IMG/VR virus record: IMGVR_UViG_3300030106_001089 | Location: 1-49,720 of that record | DNA from: a virus | DNA: 49,720 nucleotides | Reading direction: 5' to 3' (one strand) | Shown here: one piece after another, positions 16,901-25,913 of the stretch | How the letters are laid out: every line of letters starts with the position of its first letter | Numbering within the stretch: position 1 is the first letter of the stretch | The notes under the pieces: model-generated | Database searches by the model: none | What the model saw: only the letters and a program-made list of their open reading frames with translations | What the model was told of the DNA's origin: nothing | Program-made: the position numbers and the translations under genes

Positions 16901-19309
16901 ACTGCCTTTAGAAGGTACGACAAAGTACGTAAAGAGCATACTAAAGATTTTGAGAAGTTAGGAAAGATTGCTTTTAAAGCTCGTGAAAAAGCATACGATT
17001 TAGTAAATGTGGATGGTAAAGAGTTTAACTACAACAAACTAAACGCAGAACAAAAAGCTGAGTTTAACAACCTTAAAAACCAGTTAAACAACTTACACCC
17101 AGATGTACAAGCAGCTTACAAAGAAATGCGCGAAACGTATCGTAAGATGTATGAGGCGTATAAAACAAAAATTTTATCGTTAGCAGAAAAAAGTAAAATA
17201 AAAGACTTAGAAAAACAATTTACACGAACTCATTCGGCTGTAGGATACGTTCCCTTTTTACGGCATGGTGCGTATTATTTAGAGTTTAACTCTACAAACC
17301 CAGACGGAACAAAACGACGTGAAGTAGTGAGTTTCTCATCTCCAAGGTTACGTGCTCAATATATTAAAGACAACAATATTGCATCTAACCAAGTAGTGCG
17401 TCAATTTAAGAACTTAGAAGAAGCAGTGTACAACCAAGCGGATCACCCAGATTCAAGTTTTGTTGTACAACTAATGAACTCCACTGATCCTAGTTTAGAT
17501 GCAGCCGCTAAAAATGCTATTTACCAAGGCTATCTAGCTGCTTTTCCAGAACATTCTTTTATGAATCGTTTGCGTAGAGCCAAACTTACACCGGGTGCTG
17601 ATACAGATTTAGCCCGAAGTTTTGGAGATACAATGGTGAAATGGGCGCGTAAGGAAGCTGCCCTTGAGTATATCCCTAAGTTAACTGAAAAGTTTGATGA
17701 GATGGGTAGGTTAGAAGTAGGTACAAACCCAAGGCAACAGGCAGCTAGGGATGCCATAATGCGTAGAAAAGATTTTACTTTGAGTCCTAACTACAGTGAC
17801 TTGACCAGTTTCTTTGCAACGGGAGCATATAACTTATTTTTGTTTGGTAACATTTCTTCAGCCGCAGTTAACACAAGTGCCATAGCATTGCTTTCTATGC
17901 CTTTATTGGGTGGACAGTATGGGTACGCTAAAGCTAATGCAGCCATAGCAAGAGCTATGAAAACTGCAATGCCTTCCTTACAGAATTTTAACAAAGACAC
18001 TTTTACATTTGATGATGCACCGTGGACAAAAAACCAACGTTACACCACGTTACTTGACACTTTGGATAAGTATGGGCAGCGTCAACACACGATGCAAAGA
18101 GAAATATTAGAAGGCGCTAAACAAGCAATGGACGACTATAGTTCCTTTGGAGCTAAAACAATGAACTTGGGTAGCATACCTTTTACAGCGGCGGAAGAAT
18201 ACAGCAGAGCTACAACAGCTATTGCCGCATACGATCTGGCATTGGACGCAGGTAAAAGTCAAAAAGTAGCTGCTGAAGAAGCCGTTAAACTTACAATGGA
18301 TGTGCATACTTCAGGTATGGCAGCAGAAGGGCCGGGCTGGTTACAGCATGGATACGGGCGTGTAATGTTTACGTTTAAAACCTTTATATGGAACAGTGCA
18401 TCTATTACTGCCCAAGCCATGAACGCTTCGTTGCGTGGAGAAAGTGCAGAGGTGCGAAAGCAAGCTAGGAAACAAGTGCTTGGCATCTACATGGTAAGTG
18501 GTGCGTTAGCAGGAGTTAACGGTATGCCTTTCTTTGGGGCTGCTGCTACGTTTGCCAATATCGCAAATGCTTTGCTTGGGGATGATGAAGAACCTTTTAA
18601 TGCACGAGACTTATCTAGGGAATTTATGGGCGACTTCTTATTCAAAGGCCCACTAAACTATGCGACTAACCTTGAAATATCTAATCGTGTGGGGATAGCT
18701 AACGGTTTACTGTTTAGAGAAGACCCGTACAGCGTCGAACAAAACGGTTTGTTAATGACAGCAGTGATGCAATCTACAGGGCCAGTGGGTAGCTTTGCTT
18801 TAAACTTAGAGCGTAATGTGCCTAAACAATTAGAAAGGGGAGAGTATCTTCGCGCCATAGAGTCTATGTCACCTAGTGGACTGCGTAACTTATTTAAGAC
18901 AACTAGGTTTGCACAAGAGGGCGCACGCACCGCTAATGGTCAGCCTATAATGGAGGACTTTAATGGGTTTCAACTGGCTCTGCAAGCTTTTGGTTTTACT
19001 CCTGCTGAACTGTCTAACCTCTATGAAAATAGGTCAGCAGCTCTAAATTTCCAAAGTAAGGTAAGAGCGAAAAAACAAAAAATACTTAAACAATACTATT
19101 TAGGAGTAACCACAGGAGATCGTGGCTTACAACGTAAAGCCCTAGCAGATTACAGAAAGTTTGCGCGTAACTTCCCTTCTTTAATTAATGAAGATACACT
19201 GGCACGTTCTTTTAAATCTCGTGCTAAATCAGAACAAGAGTTATTGTACGGCGTTAGGTTTGACAAAAATTTATTGCCAGATATAGAAGAAAGATTTTTC
19301 GACGATTAA
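13910..19309 (+). CDS. Giant internal virion protein with HExxH protease-like motif
   Basis: A 1799-aa protein, the largest in the window. The N-terminus (VVKVPDGRLVNFPDDMPREE) is a known opening of large phage polyvalent proteins. Gly/Ala-rich hydrophobic helices follow (about residues 130-250), then a long charged coiled-coil stretch (about 300-520). HEATH at residues 790-794 in TFLHEATHAALAQAL, followed by an acidic EFAAELVGNPEF, suggests a zinc-metallopeptidase fold. The C-terminal half carries further hydrophobic segments (near 1300-1330 and 1520-1550). Size and position parallel T7 gp16-like ejection proteins that cross the envelope during infection. The stop overlaps a minus-strand stop. 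Confidence 0.75.
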   Translation: MPVVKVPDGRLVNFPDDMPREEIKSIIADKFPDASFERTPSTPELGLMDTFGGGVSRGLSRLGSTFTDIIPAMVGSAVGADEYAQEQFAEAAEKQRISELLNPTQFASYKDVEGIGDFTRFVGETIGEQVGNLGLTVGTALTGGALAPVAGAARATGQLAGAAFGSYALNAPEVFENIYRETGETAPGTALIFGAGAAALDSILPAALARNISGPMKAGIVTKLLERSGMQQGVLRSGTAGLFSGLGVEGITEGAQEGISIAAERFIDDNPDVFGSKEFDRIMEASVRGAVAGGGFGTVGGGVQGAREGAQRRQRLQDLKESRKLRDDLNKKGEEAFTEYVEQFDTALKNVEENTKQAQEARAKKAAKTQPKTPAEVFQADTTQFDAFGQPVQVDITEVAKFTKPQVQQEAQRRARNNNTKVSEELKNVRAEVKTAKDTIATQEKERKAQEKLDAQRRKQLLGAKQLDLPLEPSKQERAVRQANLEDVVREEAEGIVDARFEGQSRPDNFEDLVQQEIETINQRSFEGQGDVFAGMPEGEITRAPAIGTALNDFLAEKNIPVNSATKKALAGKDLAVPEQRQEAVNELNTVLENTKGKEPYKKKIDAAIVALGGTPVQTTEITADITEDQLQAVNEFVDDILVPKKRKTKTKGKPTKPVVTKSFADELAQSSPLTEEASTETETKKTGQTSVFDRRGKKSFNKPTYRGKALNRAQRRIAERGNFKQLLSDLINTQPREIQQVLRKIRSQSLATKLVIGATPEGTSGYYDAATDTIVLDPQEGLTEETFLHEATHAALAQALNNPDLQITKDFFKFYSDIKDQMGDMYGGQDLQEFAAELVGNPEFQALLKDTKAPDAPASKNLFRSIMEAIARFFGFRPKQTAYAKGLDFIDKVLDVSQDVEPTLFDRLLLGTPQSAGNALRDAIRGVPTLAGKNKERVLNTLSRSGELMSRAMGVLRMHDFAKLFAGTELGRVAGEIRDIVLQRQASVEKKIKDLQTAFRRYDKVRKEHTKDFEKLGKIAFKAREKAYDLVNVDGKEFNYNKLNAEQKAEFNNLKNQLNNLHPDVQAAYKEMRETYRKMYEAYKTKILSLAEKSKIKDLEKQFTRTHSAVGYVPFLRHGAYYLEFNSTNPDGTKRREVVSFSSPRLRAQYIKDNNIASNQVVRQFKNLEEAVYNQADHPDSSFVVQLMNSTDPSLDAAAKNAIYQGYLAAFPEHSFMNRLRRAKLTPGADTDLARSFGDTMVKWARKEAALEYIPKLTEKFDEMGRLEVGTNPRQQAARDAIMRRKDFTLSPNYSDLTSFFATGAYNLFLFGNISSAAVNTSAIALLSMPLLGGQYGYAKANAAIARAMKTAMPSLQNFNKDTFTFDDAPWTKNQRYTTLLDTLDKYGQRQHTMQREILEGAKQAMDDYSSFGAKTMNLGSIPFTAAEEYSRATTAIAAYDLALDAGKSQKVAAEEAVKLTMDVHTSGMAAEGPGWLQHGYGRVMFTFKTFIWNSASITAQAMNASLRGESAEVRKQARKQVLGIYMVSGALAGVNGMPFFGAAATFANIANALLGDDEEPFNARDLSREFMGDFLFKGPLNYATNLEISNRVGIANGLLFREDPYSVEQNGLLMTAVMQSTGPVGSFALNLERNVPKQLERGEYLRAIESMSPSGLRNLFKTTRFAQEGARTANGQPIMEDFNGFQLALQAFGFTPAELSNLYENRSAALNFQSKVRAKKQKILKQYYLGVTTGDRGLQRKALADYRKFARNFPSLINEDTLARSFKSRAKSEQELLYGVRFDKNLLPDIEERFFDD

Positions 19310-19500
19310 ACCCGCCACACGCGAATCCCCCGGACATCATCTTCTATAACTACTTTAGTAGTCACAGTGTACTTAAACTTCCGGGTTTCATTAACGATTA
19401 TAGAACGCGACTTCTTGGGGTCTAAGCAAGGGATGAAAAAAGACCACCCCTTCTTAAACTTCTTCCAGTTTATCTGATACGTCACCTTCTCCACTTCCAC
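19306..19500 (-). CDS. Small conserved phage protein with FFIPC motif
   Basis: A 64-aa protein with a GTG start at 19500; GTG 19485 is an alternative. It contains WSFFIPCLDPKKSRSII and a C-terminal VIEDDVRGIRVWRV, a pattern I recognise from small phage proteins of unknown role. It overlaps the end of the primase-helicase gene by 47 bases and its TAA lies across from the + strand TAA of the giant virion gene (shared TTAA at 19306-19309). The last gene of the minus-strand programme. Length and motif support coding; the function is unknown. Confidence 0.6.
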   Translation of the reverse strand: MEVEKVTYQINWKKFKKGWSFFIPCLDPKKSRSIIVNETRKFKYTVTTKVVIEDDVRGIRVWRV

Positions 19501-22291
19501 CTTCTTTCTGCTCCTCTACCATTTTATTTACATCTACAAAGTCCGAGTGGGTGCAGTCAAAAATCACACAGCGTACGGCTGATGACGTAATAGACATACC
19601 TTTAGACAAACGTTTATTGTCTGTGCCTTTGCACATACCTGATGCTGTTTCCTGCTTGATAAACGACCTGTAATCCACTTGGTAATCCATGCAGTCTTTC
19701 TTGAAGTTAGACACAGGGATAAACATGAGCCTCGTATCCGGTTCATAACGTATGATAAGTTCGCCTCGTGGTTCAACGTCTGGTGCTTTGGGCTTCTGGC
19801 TGCGCTTATCTATGTCATCGTTGACTACCAACATGTTGTGGATATGTCTGTTAATAAAATCTCCAACAATAGCACCACCATTGTTAACAGGTGCTTGAGT
19901 GTCCTTCTTCATTTCTGCGAGAACTGGCACTACTTCTTTGTAGATGCGCCCCATGTCGTAGTCAATTAACTTTAGCTTCCGTGCAATTATGCCACCTGTT
20001 ATGTTAGCAGCTATAATGGCTGACCAGTTTCGTTCTCTACTGGTAAGTTTAAGTTCCTTGTCTATCTTCTGCTGTACCTGTTTTAGTAACTTCTTTACTT
20101 CATCCATGTCAGAGATAATGTACTGCATGTAATCAACAATCGCATGACCATAGTTTTCGTTTAACTGATGGTCAAACATAATCTTACCTTCCTCAGTAGA
20201 AATAATGTCTTGATCTGTGTAAGGGATGCTAAACTCAATGATACGCATCATCTCTCCATCAGGAGAGTTCTTTTCTATCTCTAGCTTTTGATAAAACGAT
20301 GCGTTAGATGTGGTTAATGAAATAGTATTCCAAGTAATTTTATTTACACGTAATTTGTTTTCGTACGGGTCGCCCTTGTCTTTACCCTTTCCTTGTGATG
20401 CTAGGTAAGCAAACTGAGAAAGCACTTCTGGTTTCATGTTGGTAAGCTCGTCCATTGTGTTTACCACGTTGTTAAGTAGCCCTAGCTTAGTAATCTTAGC
20501 TACTGCGGTGTCCTCTGGGTTACCTAATAACAGTTCAGGGTGACCGCATACACTGTTAGCCATCCGCAATACAGTTGTCTTACCTGTACCTGCGCTGCTA
20601 TGTATAAGGTTGATAAGTGCCCCTTTCTGTCCTGTAAACTTGAGTAAGGGTGCGCCGAATCCGGTTAGTGCAGCAAAGGCTTGCACTTCAAGGCCCGGAC
20701 GGTCATACAGGTTCATCACCTCTTTCCATTTTTCTAAAGTCCCTGCTGAGTCCATGTAGGGAGCGATAGCCTCAGTAACACTAGATGCAGGAGTGTGATA
20801 TACACCGTCTACAGTTATTTCCCTCTCTCCTACTACAAATTTTGTATCGTTTTCATGCCATCCAAATTGTACTCTCATAATATCTGCCTTTCTTTTTACC
20901 TGTAACTCCTTAATTGATTTAATAATAAACTGTGTTATTAACTTGGCTTGCGACTCGTGAGCTACCACACCATGCTTGGCAAGTTCTCCCTTGAGTGCGC
21001 GACTCTCGGTTATAATCTTGTTCTGTATTACAAAGGTTTTTACACCATCTTGCGGAGTCCTAAGTACGAATACCGCAACGTCACCCAGTTCAGGGTCACA
21101 CATCCTTTTCTTTACATATAAATCGTGTTCGTAAACTAAAATATCTTCCCCATCTCCTTGTATATAAATGCCACCGTTAGCCCCTCTAAAGTAGGGTTCG
21201 GGGTATTTGATGGTCGAGGTGTTGTCTCTCTCAACTTCTGACCCTAGCTTTATAGGGTTATCCATCTCAGTGCCTAAGTGTGGGCAACCTTCACAACCTT
21301 TGGGGTTATTCTTTTGAAACTGTTCGCACGAGTGCGGTCCTTTTATAGTAGAGACTTTCCGTTCAACTGCTTCGGGGTCATAATCTGGATGCCCCTTGGA
21401 TAACTTGTGTATAGCTGCGTGCTTGTCTTTACAGTGCCATGCGATAGAGAGTGCATTGAACCATCGAGGTTCAGATAAGGTCTTGCGGTTTCGGTAGCAG
21501 TCTATGAGTTGTCTGCACCCATCGTTACCGAGCTGCATTATTCTAGAGAAACTACTCGTCTCATTCTCAGATAATAGTTTTTCAAGAACGCTTAGTTCAC
21601 GTCTTGAAGGTTCTACTTCAATAGCATCTTCTTCTACACCCAACAGCTCTCTTAACTCGTCAAAAGAATAGCGCGTAGCTTCGTGCCGTACTGTTACTTC
21701 AGCAGGAGTAGCACGCTTATGGTTAAACGTGTTAGGTACACGCAGGATACGAGCAGGTTCAAAAACTCGTGGGTCAGCACAGAGACCTTGTTTAATACAC
21801 ACTTCTTTAAAACGGTCAGCAACAGGAGTCCATTTTTGCTTGGGTATTTCCTCAGTAAACGACCAGTATGCGTGCCATCCGTACCCTGAACTGACTAGGG
21901 TAGGTGGCTCTAAACCTACGACAGAGATAAATTTATTAAGTGCCTTGAGTCCTTCTGTTTGTGTTTCGTAACCTTCTGGTAGCCCTGTGGAAGGTTCGAT
22001 CTTTTCAGATTTACCCTCCCCACAATCTATGTCTAACCATAGAGCTTGTAAGGATTCTACATGGACTGCTTTCCTGCCACCTTCAGGTAACGGTTTATTA
22101 GCATCTTCTTTATACTTACCACAACCAAAGAAAACATTTTGGTTTGCTGCCTTCATGTGTTCAAAGTAAGTGGTAAGCTCCTCTTTATCTTTCGTAAACT
22201 TAGTGTGTATATTTTTGTTAGCATCTATACCGACCGCACAATACCATCCGCCTTCAGGCACAACATGGGATATGAGGTCAAAGTCATCCAT
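19454..22291 (-). CDS. Bifunctional primase-helicase
   Basis: A 945-aa replication protein. The N-terminal third looks like an archaeo-eukaryotic (prim-pol) primase: LWLDIDCG at residues 84-91 supplies the metal-binding acidic pair, followed by SGYGWHAYWSF and RILRVPNTFNHK. A Cys-containing stretch (HSCEQF, GCEGCPHLG) lies in the linker. The C-terminal half has an ATPase core with Walker A SSAGTGKTT (about residue 565), Walker B-like NTMDELTN and SLTTSNASF, resembling DUF927/D5-type helicases. It should prime and unwind phage DNA. A GC hairpin sits 10 bases upstream of the start. The end overlaps the small FFIPC gene. Confidence 0.85.
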   Translation of the reverse strand: MDDFDLISHVVPEGGWYCAVGIDANKNIHTKFTKDKEELTTYFEHMKAANQNVFFGCGKYKEDANKPLPEGGRKAVHVESLQALWLDIDCGEGKSEKIEPSTGLPEGYETQTEGLKALNKFISVVGLEPPTLVSSGYGWHAYWSFTEEIPKQKWTPVADRFKEVCIKQGLCADPRVFEPARILRVPNTFNHKRATPAEVTVRHEATRYSFDELRELLGVEEDAIEVEPSRRELSVLEKLLSENETSSFSRIMQLGNDGCRQLIDCYRNRKTLSEPRWFNALSIAWHCKDKHAAIHKLSKGHPDYDPEAVERKVSTIKGPHSCEQFQKNNPKGCEGCPHLGTEMDNPIKLGSEVERDNTSTIKYPEPYFRGANGGIYIQGDGEDILVYEHDLYVKKRMCDPELGDVAVFVLRTPQDGVKTFVIQNKIITESRALKGELAKHGVVAHESQAKLITQFIIKSIKELQVKRKADIMRVQFGWHENDTKFVVGEREITVDGVYHTPASSVTEAIAPYMDSAGTLEKWKEVMNLYDRPGLEVQAFAALTGFGAPLLKFTGQKGALINLIHSSAGTGKTTVLRMANSVCGHPELLLGNPEDTAVAKITKLGLLNNVVNTMDELTNMKPEVLSQFAYLASQGKGKDKGDPYENKLRVNKITWNTISLTTSNASFYQKLEIEKNSPDGEMMRIIEFSIPYTDQDIISTEEGKIMFDHQLNENYGHAIVDYMQYIISDMDEVKKLLKQVQQKIDKELKLTSRERNWSAIIAANITGGIIARKLKLIDYDMGRIYKEVVPVLAEMKKDTQAPVNNGGAIVGDFINRHIHNMLVVNDDIDKRSQKPKAPDVEPRGELIIRYEPDTRLMFIPVSNFKKDCMDYQVDYRSFIKQETASGMCKGTDNKRLSKGMSITSSAVRCVIFDCTHSDFVDVNKMVEEQKEGGSGEGDVSDKLEEV

Positions 22292-22302
22292 ATTATTTTT
22301 AG

Positions 22303-22319
22303 GGGGGCAGTTATCCCCC
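22303..22319 (-). promoter_or_regulatory. GC hairpin upstream of primase-helicase start
   Basis: GGGGG and CCCCC pair around a 7-base loop in the 56-base gap between the HTH gene and the primase-helicase ATG. The 3' arm ends about 11 bases before the ATG and no T-run follows. In the transcript it would place the only Shine-Dalgarno-like G-run inside a stem, so it may hold down or stabilise translation of the downstream gene. Confidence 0.35.
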
Positions 22320-22347
22320 GCTTCCTCTCGGTTAAATTAATATCAAA

Positions 22348-22581
22348 CTATTCAGAGTAAGAGTCTAATAACTCTTCAATAGTTGCGTTGAGATCAGGGT
22401 GCGGTTCATACGTGCCTATAAACCAGTTGTAAACAGTTTGTCTGCTAACCCCCAACTGGGAGGCAACCTCGGCAACAGGTATCTCTTGCTTAATGCAAAC
22501 CTTGCCTAGTTTGACTCCCAATGAAGATCGGTTAGCCTGTTTATTTAGACTAACGAGCCGCGTTGTATATCCGTAGCTCAT
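22348..22581 (-). CDS. Small HTH regulator
   Basis: A 77-aa protein with a helix-turn-helix of the XRE/Cro type: IPVAEVASQLGVSRQTVYNWF at about residues 34-54, with a basic N-terminus. It has no other domain, so it is probably a DNA-binding repressor or activator working as a dimer. The start overlaps the stop of the ssDNA-binding gene as TAATG. It is the only clear transcription factor in the window, making it a candidate reader of the intergenic GGTAGGT dyads or GTGGTAC sites; no binding is demonstrated. Confidence 0.75.
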   Translation of the reverse strand: MSYGYTTRLVSLNKQANRSSLGVKLGKVCIKQEIPVAEVASQLGVSRQTVYNWFIGTYEPHPDLNATIEELLDSYSE

Positions 22582-23909
22582 TAGCTATCGTCACTCCCCC
22601 ACTCATCAATGATATTAGAGAGGTCATCGTCATCATCTTTTGGTGGTTTCTCTTTCTTCTTTGGACGTTTAGTAGGTTCAGTAACCTCATCATCGTCATC
22701 ATCAAAAGGATCAGAAGATGTTTCTTTCTTGGGTGTATCATCCTCAAACATATTGTCAGAAGATTCTTTCTCTTCTACTTGCTCGAAAGGACTGGGTGCA
22801 TCACTAGCTGAGAAACCATCAGTCTTTTCAAAAGGAGAAGGTGCTTGGTAAGGAATGTAGTCTATGACTTGTATTCCCTTTAAACGTAAACTGACACTGT
22901 GACCATTCATGTCATACGGCACAAATTCCACAGCTATACATACTATGCTACCTGTAGTAAGTAAAAACCCTTCAGGAAGCTCGGCGTTTTGAGAGTCATA
23001 CTGAGGAGGAGCCTTAGTTACTTTGTTGTTGTAAGAAGCCTTAATTTTAGCCGACCCGACAAAGTTCCCATCATCATCCTTCTTAAACGGTAGCTCCAGT
23101 TTCTCAGGCCACGAATCCTTACGTGCCTTCTCGTACGCAGCAGCCATTGGCTGATACAGTTCTTTTGCCTGTGCCTTGGTCATAACAAAATCAAGTTCAT
23201 AGCAAGCACCATCATCGGTGGCTTCGCAAGGCACACTTTTACCTTTTGGTCCCGCCTTCTTATCAAACCTATAAGGTTGATCTAACCTTGGGTATAGTGC
23301 TTTTACATTATTAATAATATATTTATCATTGCTCATAAAGTTTTCTTCCTTCATGGTTTCAAACGGGTTTCTTGGAATAGCAGCATCTTCAACTAACTGC
23401 TGCACCTCTACCAACTCATCTTCCGCCAACGGACGAGATGGTTTGAAATACATTTTAGAAATCCCGCTTTTCTCTCCAAAATATATTTCTGTTAAAACAT
23501 TTTCTACTTCTTCGTTGTTACTCTGTAAGTAGTCAATGTACTTATTTAAGTTGAACCTGTTGGTGTCTCTTGAAAACAAACTGAGCGCACCTATTCTAAG
23601 TTCGTATACTTCTGGCTCGTAAGGTATTACTAGTTTAATAACTGTAAAAAACTTACAAGCTGTCCCGCGCCTGTACCCCCCTTGTTTAATATTCCTAACG
23701 CAATCAATACAACGTGTTGACTGCTGTGTAGTAGAAGGCACTTCATCGTCAGGAAAATCTGCATCGAACGACCAACATAGTAGTTTGTCATCCTCGTAGT
23801 AATTTCGAGACAAAGTACCTCTATCTACAACCACTGCTTGAATACTAGTAAGAGGTTCATACGTGGACGGATGTATAAAATACCCGTCCTGAACATTAAG
23901 CCTCGTCAT
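22581..23909 (-). CDS. ssDNA-binding protein, DUF2815-like
   Basis: A 442-aa protein. The N-terminal half has a Cys-containing segment (TRCIDCVRNIKQGG, then TACKFF) that may bind metal. The C-terminal half (NNVKALYPRLDQPYRF, KAQAKELYQPMAAAYEKAR, VGSAKIKASYNNK) resembles DUF2815 single-strand binding proteins. The end is strongly acidic (FDDDDDEV, DDDDDLSNIIDEWGSDDS), as in SSB tails that recruit replication partners. It lies between the SNF2 helicase block and the primase-helicase. An internal Met (MSNDKYIINN) could also start a shorter DUF2815-only form, so a fusion is possible. Confidence 0.75.
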   Translation of the reverse strand: MTRLNVQDGYFIHPSTYEPLTSIQAVVVDRGTLSRNYYEDDKLLCWSFDADFPDDEVPSTTQQSTRCIDCVRNIKQGGYRRGTACKFFTVIKLVIPYEPEVYELRIGALSLFSRDTNRFNLNKYIDYLQSNNEEVENVLTEIYFGEKSGISKMYFKPSRPLAEDELVEVQQLVEDAAIPRNPFETMKEENFMSNDKYIINNVKALYPRLDQPYRFDKKAGPKGKSVPCEATDDGACYELDFVMTKAQAKELYQPMAAAYEKARKDSWPEKLELPFKKDDDGNFVGSAKIKASYNNKVTKAPPQYDSQNAELPEGFLLTTGSIVCIAVEFVPYDMNGHSVSLRLKGIQVIDYIPYQAPSPFEKTDGFSASDAPSPFEQVEEKESSDNMFEDDTPKKETSSDPFDDDDDEVTEPTKRPKKKEKPPKDDDDDLSNIIDEWGSDDS

Positions 23910-24307
23910 TTCTTCGTAGGCTTCTTAGCTGGCTTGCGAATCGAAACTACATACTTACGATTAGTCTGCAAACCGGGAGGAGATAATTTAGGATTATCTT
24001 CAAGAAATTCTTTCACGTTTTTATTGTGAAGCCTTCTTTCTAGCAGATGCGGTGCTTTATGCTTTAACACAAAGTTGTGCATCTTTTCCCAATCGCTAGT
24101 CCAAAACGTTGAGGATACTCGCCGTGAGACTGTACCCATCGGTGTCTTAAGACTGTCTACGTTCTCCTTCTCACAAAGAGCAAGAAGTTTCTCATTGATC
24201 TTCTCTTGCTTCTCTTTGAGTTCCTTTATTTCATCTTCCCTTTTCTGAATGGCCTCGCGTAAATTCATAAACGCACCGACCATTTGATCTACTGGTAACT
24301 TTTTCAT
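23906..24307 (-). CDS. Conserved phage coiled-coil protein, unknown
   Basis: A protein of about 133 aa. The start is set at ATG 24307 (MKKLPVDQMV) because AGGAGGA lies just upstream; the longer in-frame form has no such site. The N-terminal half is a coiled coil (KREDEIKELKEKQEKINEKL). The C-terminal half has a compact pattern (TFWTSDWEKMHNFVLKHKAP, HLLERRLHNKNVKEFLEDNP, LSPPGLQTNRKY) familiar from phage replication regions, ending in a Lys-rich tail. It overlaps the next gene by four bases. Gam-like DNA-end protection has been suggested for similar proteins, but I cannot confirm it. Confidence 0.7.
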   Translation of the reverse strand: MKKLPVDQMVGAFMNLREAIQKREDEIKELKEKQEKINEKLLALCEKENVDSLKTPMGTVSRRVSSTFWTSDWEKMHNFVLKHKAPHLLERRLHNKNVKEFLEDNPKLSPPGLQTNRKYVVSIRKPAKKPTKK

Positions 24308-24359
24308 CGCTCCTCCTGTAAAAGTAGGGACGAGTAGTTTACCAGTCTCCTTTACATTG

Positions 24360-25913
24360 TCAAGCACCTAACTCTTGTCTGTACAAATCTATAATCTTAT
24401 TGTGGTTAGTGATGTTGTTTTGCAGCATCCTGTACAACCTGTTCTCAACTGGGCTACCTTCTATATGCACCACAGTCATCGGGTTGTGTTGGCCCGGCCT
24501 GTCTATCCTTGCGTTAGCTTGTAGGTATGTCTCTACGCTAGTAACAGGAGCGTACCAAATAACAGTGTTAGCAGCAGTAAGCGTTAAACCATGAGAAGCT
24601 GCTTGTGGCTGTATTATAAGGACATGCGGATCAGTCTTTTCTTGGAAGTCCTTAATTATCTGAGTACGTTTATTAACTGACACCTTGCCTGAAATGATGT
24701 CACAGCTAATGTTAGCCTTGGTCAAAAAGTCTTTTAGTAATTCTATGGTATGTGTAAAAGGTACGAACACCAGCACTTTGTGAGAGGACTCTTCTATTAC
24801 CTCTTTAACTACTTTCAAACGGTTCTTTACATCAAACTCTATGACTTCTTTTTCGTCTGAGTAAACCGCACCACCTGAAATTTGAAGTAGTTTGTTTAAG
24901 TTCGTAGCTGCATTGACAGAAGTAACCTGCTCTCCATCCGCTTCCATTACCATCTGGTCTTTAAGAAGTTTGTAGTAAGTCTCTTGTTGTTTGGTTAGCG
25001 GAGCATTTCTCTCCACGTAAGTAACAGGAGGTAAGTCCAGACATTGATCTTTCTCAAAACGAATGGCAGGTTGCAGTGCTTCGTGTACTGTTTTATCTGA
25101 ATCTGATTTAGGTCGCCAAGTAAACTGAGTGACCTTGTACATTACCTTGTCTCTGAATTGCCCAAAGTATTTAGGCACACCGTCAGGGTTAATCAACTTT
25201 GCAAGACCAAACGCATCGACAGGCGATTGAGCTGCTGGAGTACCTGTAAGCATCCAAAGCCACGGGACATCCTCAACTATTGCTTTGAGTGTTTTCCAAC
25301 GATTAGTCTGTGCGTTTTTATAGGCGTTGGCTTCGTCGATGACTACCATGTCAAACCCACCTTTCATTATTTCATCCATGACTACAGCTACACCGTCGTA
25401 ATTTATAATTACAAACTCAGCTCCTGCGTCCAGTATTTTCTTACGTTGCGTCGATGTACCATGTGCAACTGAACAACTACGGTGCATAGCAAACTTAAAC
25501 AAGTCTTGTTGCCATGCAGATTTCATAATAGACAGAGGACATATAACCAGTACACGGTTCACTTGACCCATGTTCATCAAGTAATCTGCTGCCCATATAA
25601 CAGAAGCAGTCTTGCCTGTACCCTGTTCGTTAAAGCAAAACGCTTTCTTATGTAACGTAAGAAAATTAGAAGTTTCTTTTTGGTGGTCAAAGGGAGTGTA
25701 CTTACCTGTCCACCCATAGTCTCTATCTATGGGAGAACGAATATCTTTTACTTTCAAAGATGCCAGTACTTGCGCTTCGTGTAAGTCCCACCGAATTGCT
25801 AATTTATAAACGCCATCGGTTTCTTGCAGTATCTTATGATTCTTTATCTGTTCAGTAACTAAGTGTGGACGCTTTGTTTTAAGTACAATCGCCCTATCGT
25901 TTATTACGTGCAT
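24360..25913 (-). CDS. SNF2-family DNA helicase/translocase
   Basis: A 517-aa superfamily 2 ATPase. Motif I NEQGTGKTASV lies at about residues 93-103, motif II VVIDEANAYKN (DEAx) near residue 190, motif III WMLTGTPAAQ near 220, and motifs V-VI in QAASHGLTLTAANTVIWY and QANARIDRPGQ near the end. Short SNF2-like proteins of this size in phages probably remodel or translocate on double-stranded DNA during replication or recombination. It overlaps the small basic HNH-like gene by 20 bases, within the nuclease/replication operon. Confidence 0.88.
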   Translation of the reverse strand: MHVINDRAIVLKTKRPHLVTEQIKNHKILQETDGVYKLAIRWDLHEAQVLASLKVKDIRSPIDRDYGWTGKYTPFDHQKETSNFLTLHKKAFCFNEQGTGKTASVIWAADYLMNMGQVNRVLVICPLSIMKSAWQQDLFKFAMHRSCSVAHGTSTQRKKILDAGAEFVIINYDGVAVVMDEIMKGGFDMVVIDEANAYKNAQTNRWKTLKAIVEDVPWLWMLTGTPAAQSPVDAFGLAKLINPDGVPKYFGQFRDKVMYKVTQFTWRPKSDSDKTVHEALQPAIRFEKDQCLDLPPVTYVERNAPLTKQQETYYKLLKDQMVMEADGEQVTSVNAATNLNKLLQISGGAVYSDEKEVIEFDVKNRLKVVKEVIEESSHKVLVFVPFTHTIELLKDFLTKANISCDIISGKVSVNKRTQIIKDFQEKTDPHVLIIQPQAASHGLTLTAANTVIWYAPVTSVETYLQANARIDRPGQHNPMTVVHIEGSPVENRLYRMLQNNITNHNKIIDLYRQELGA

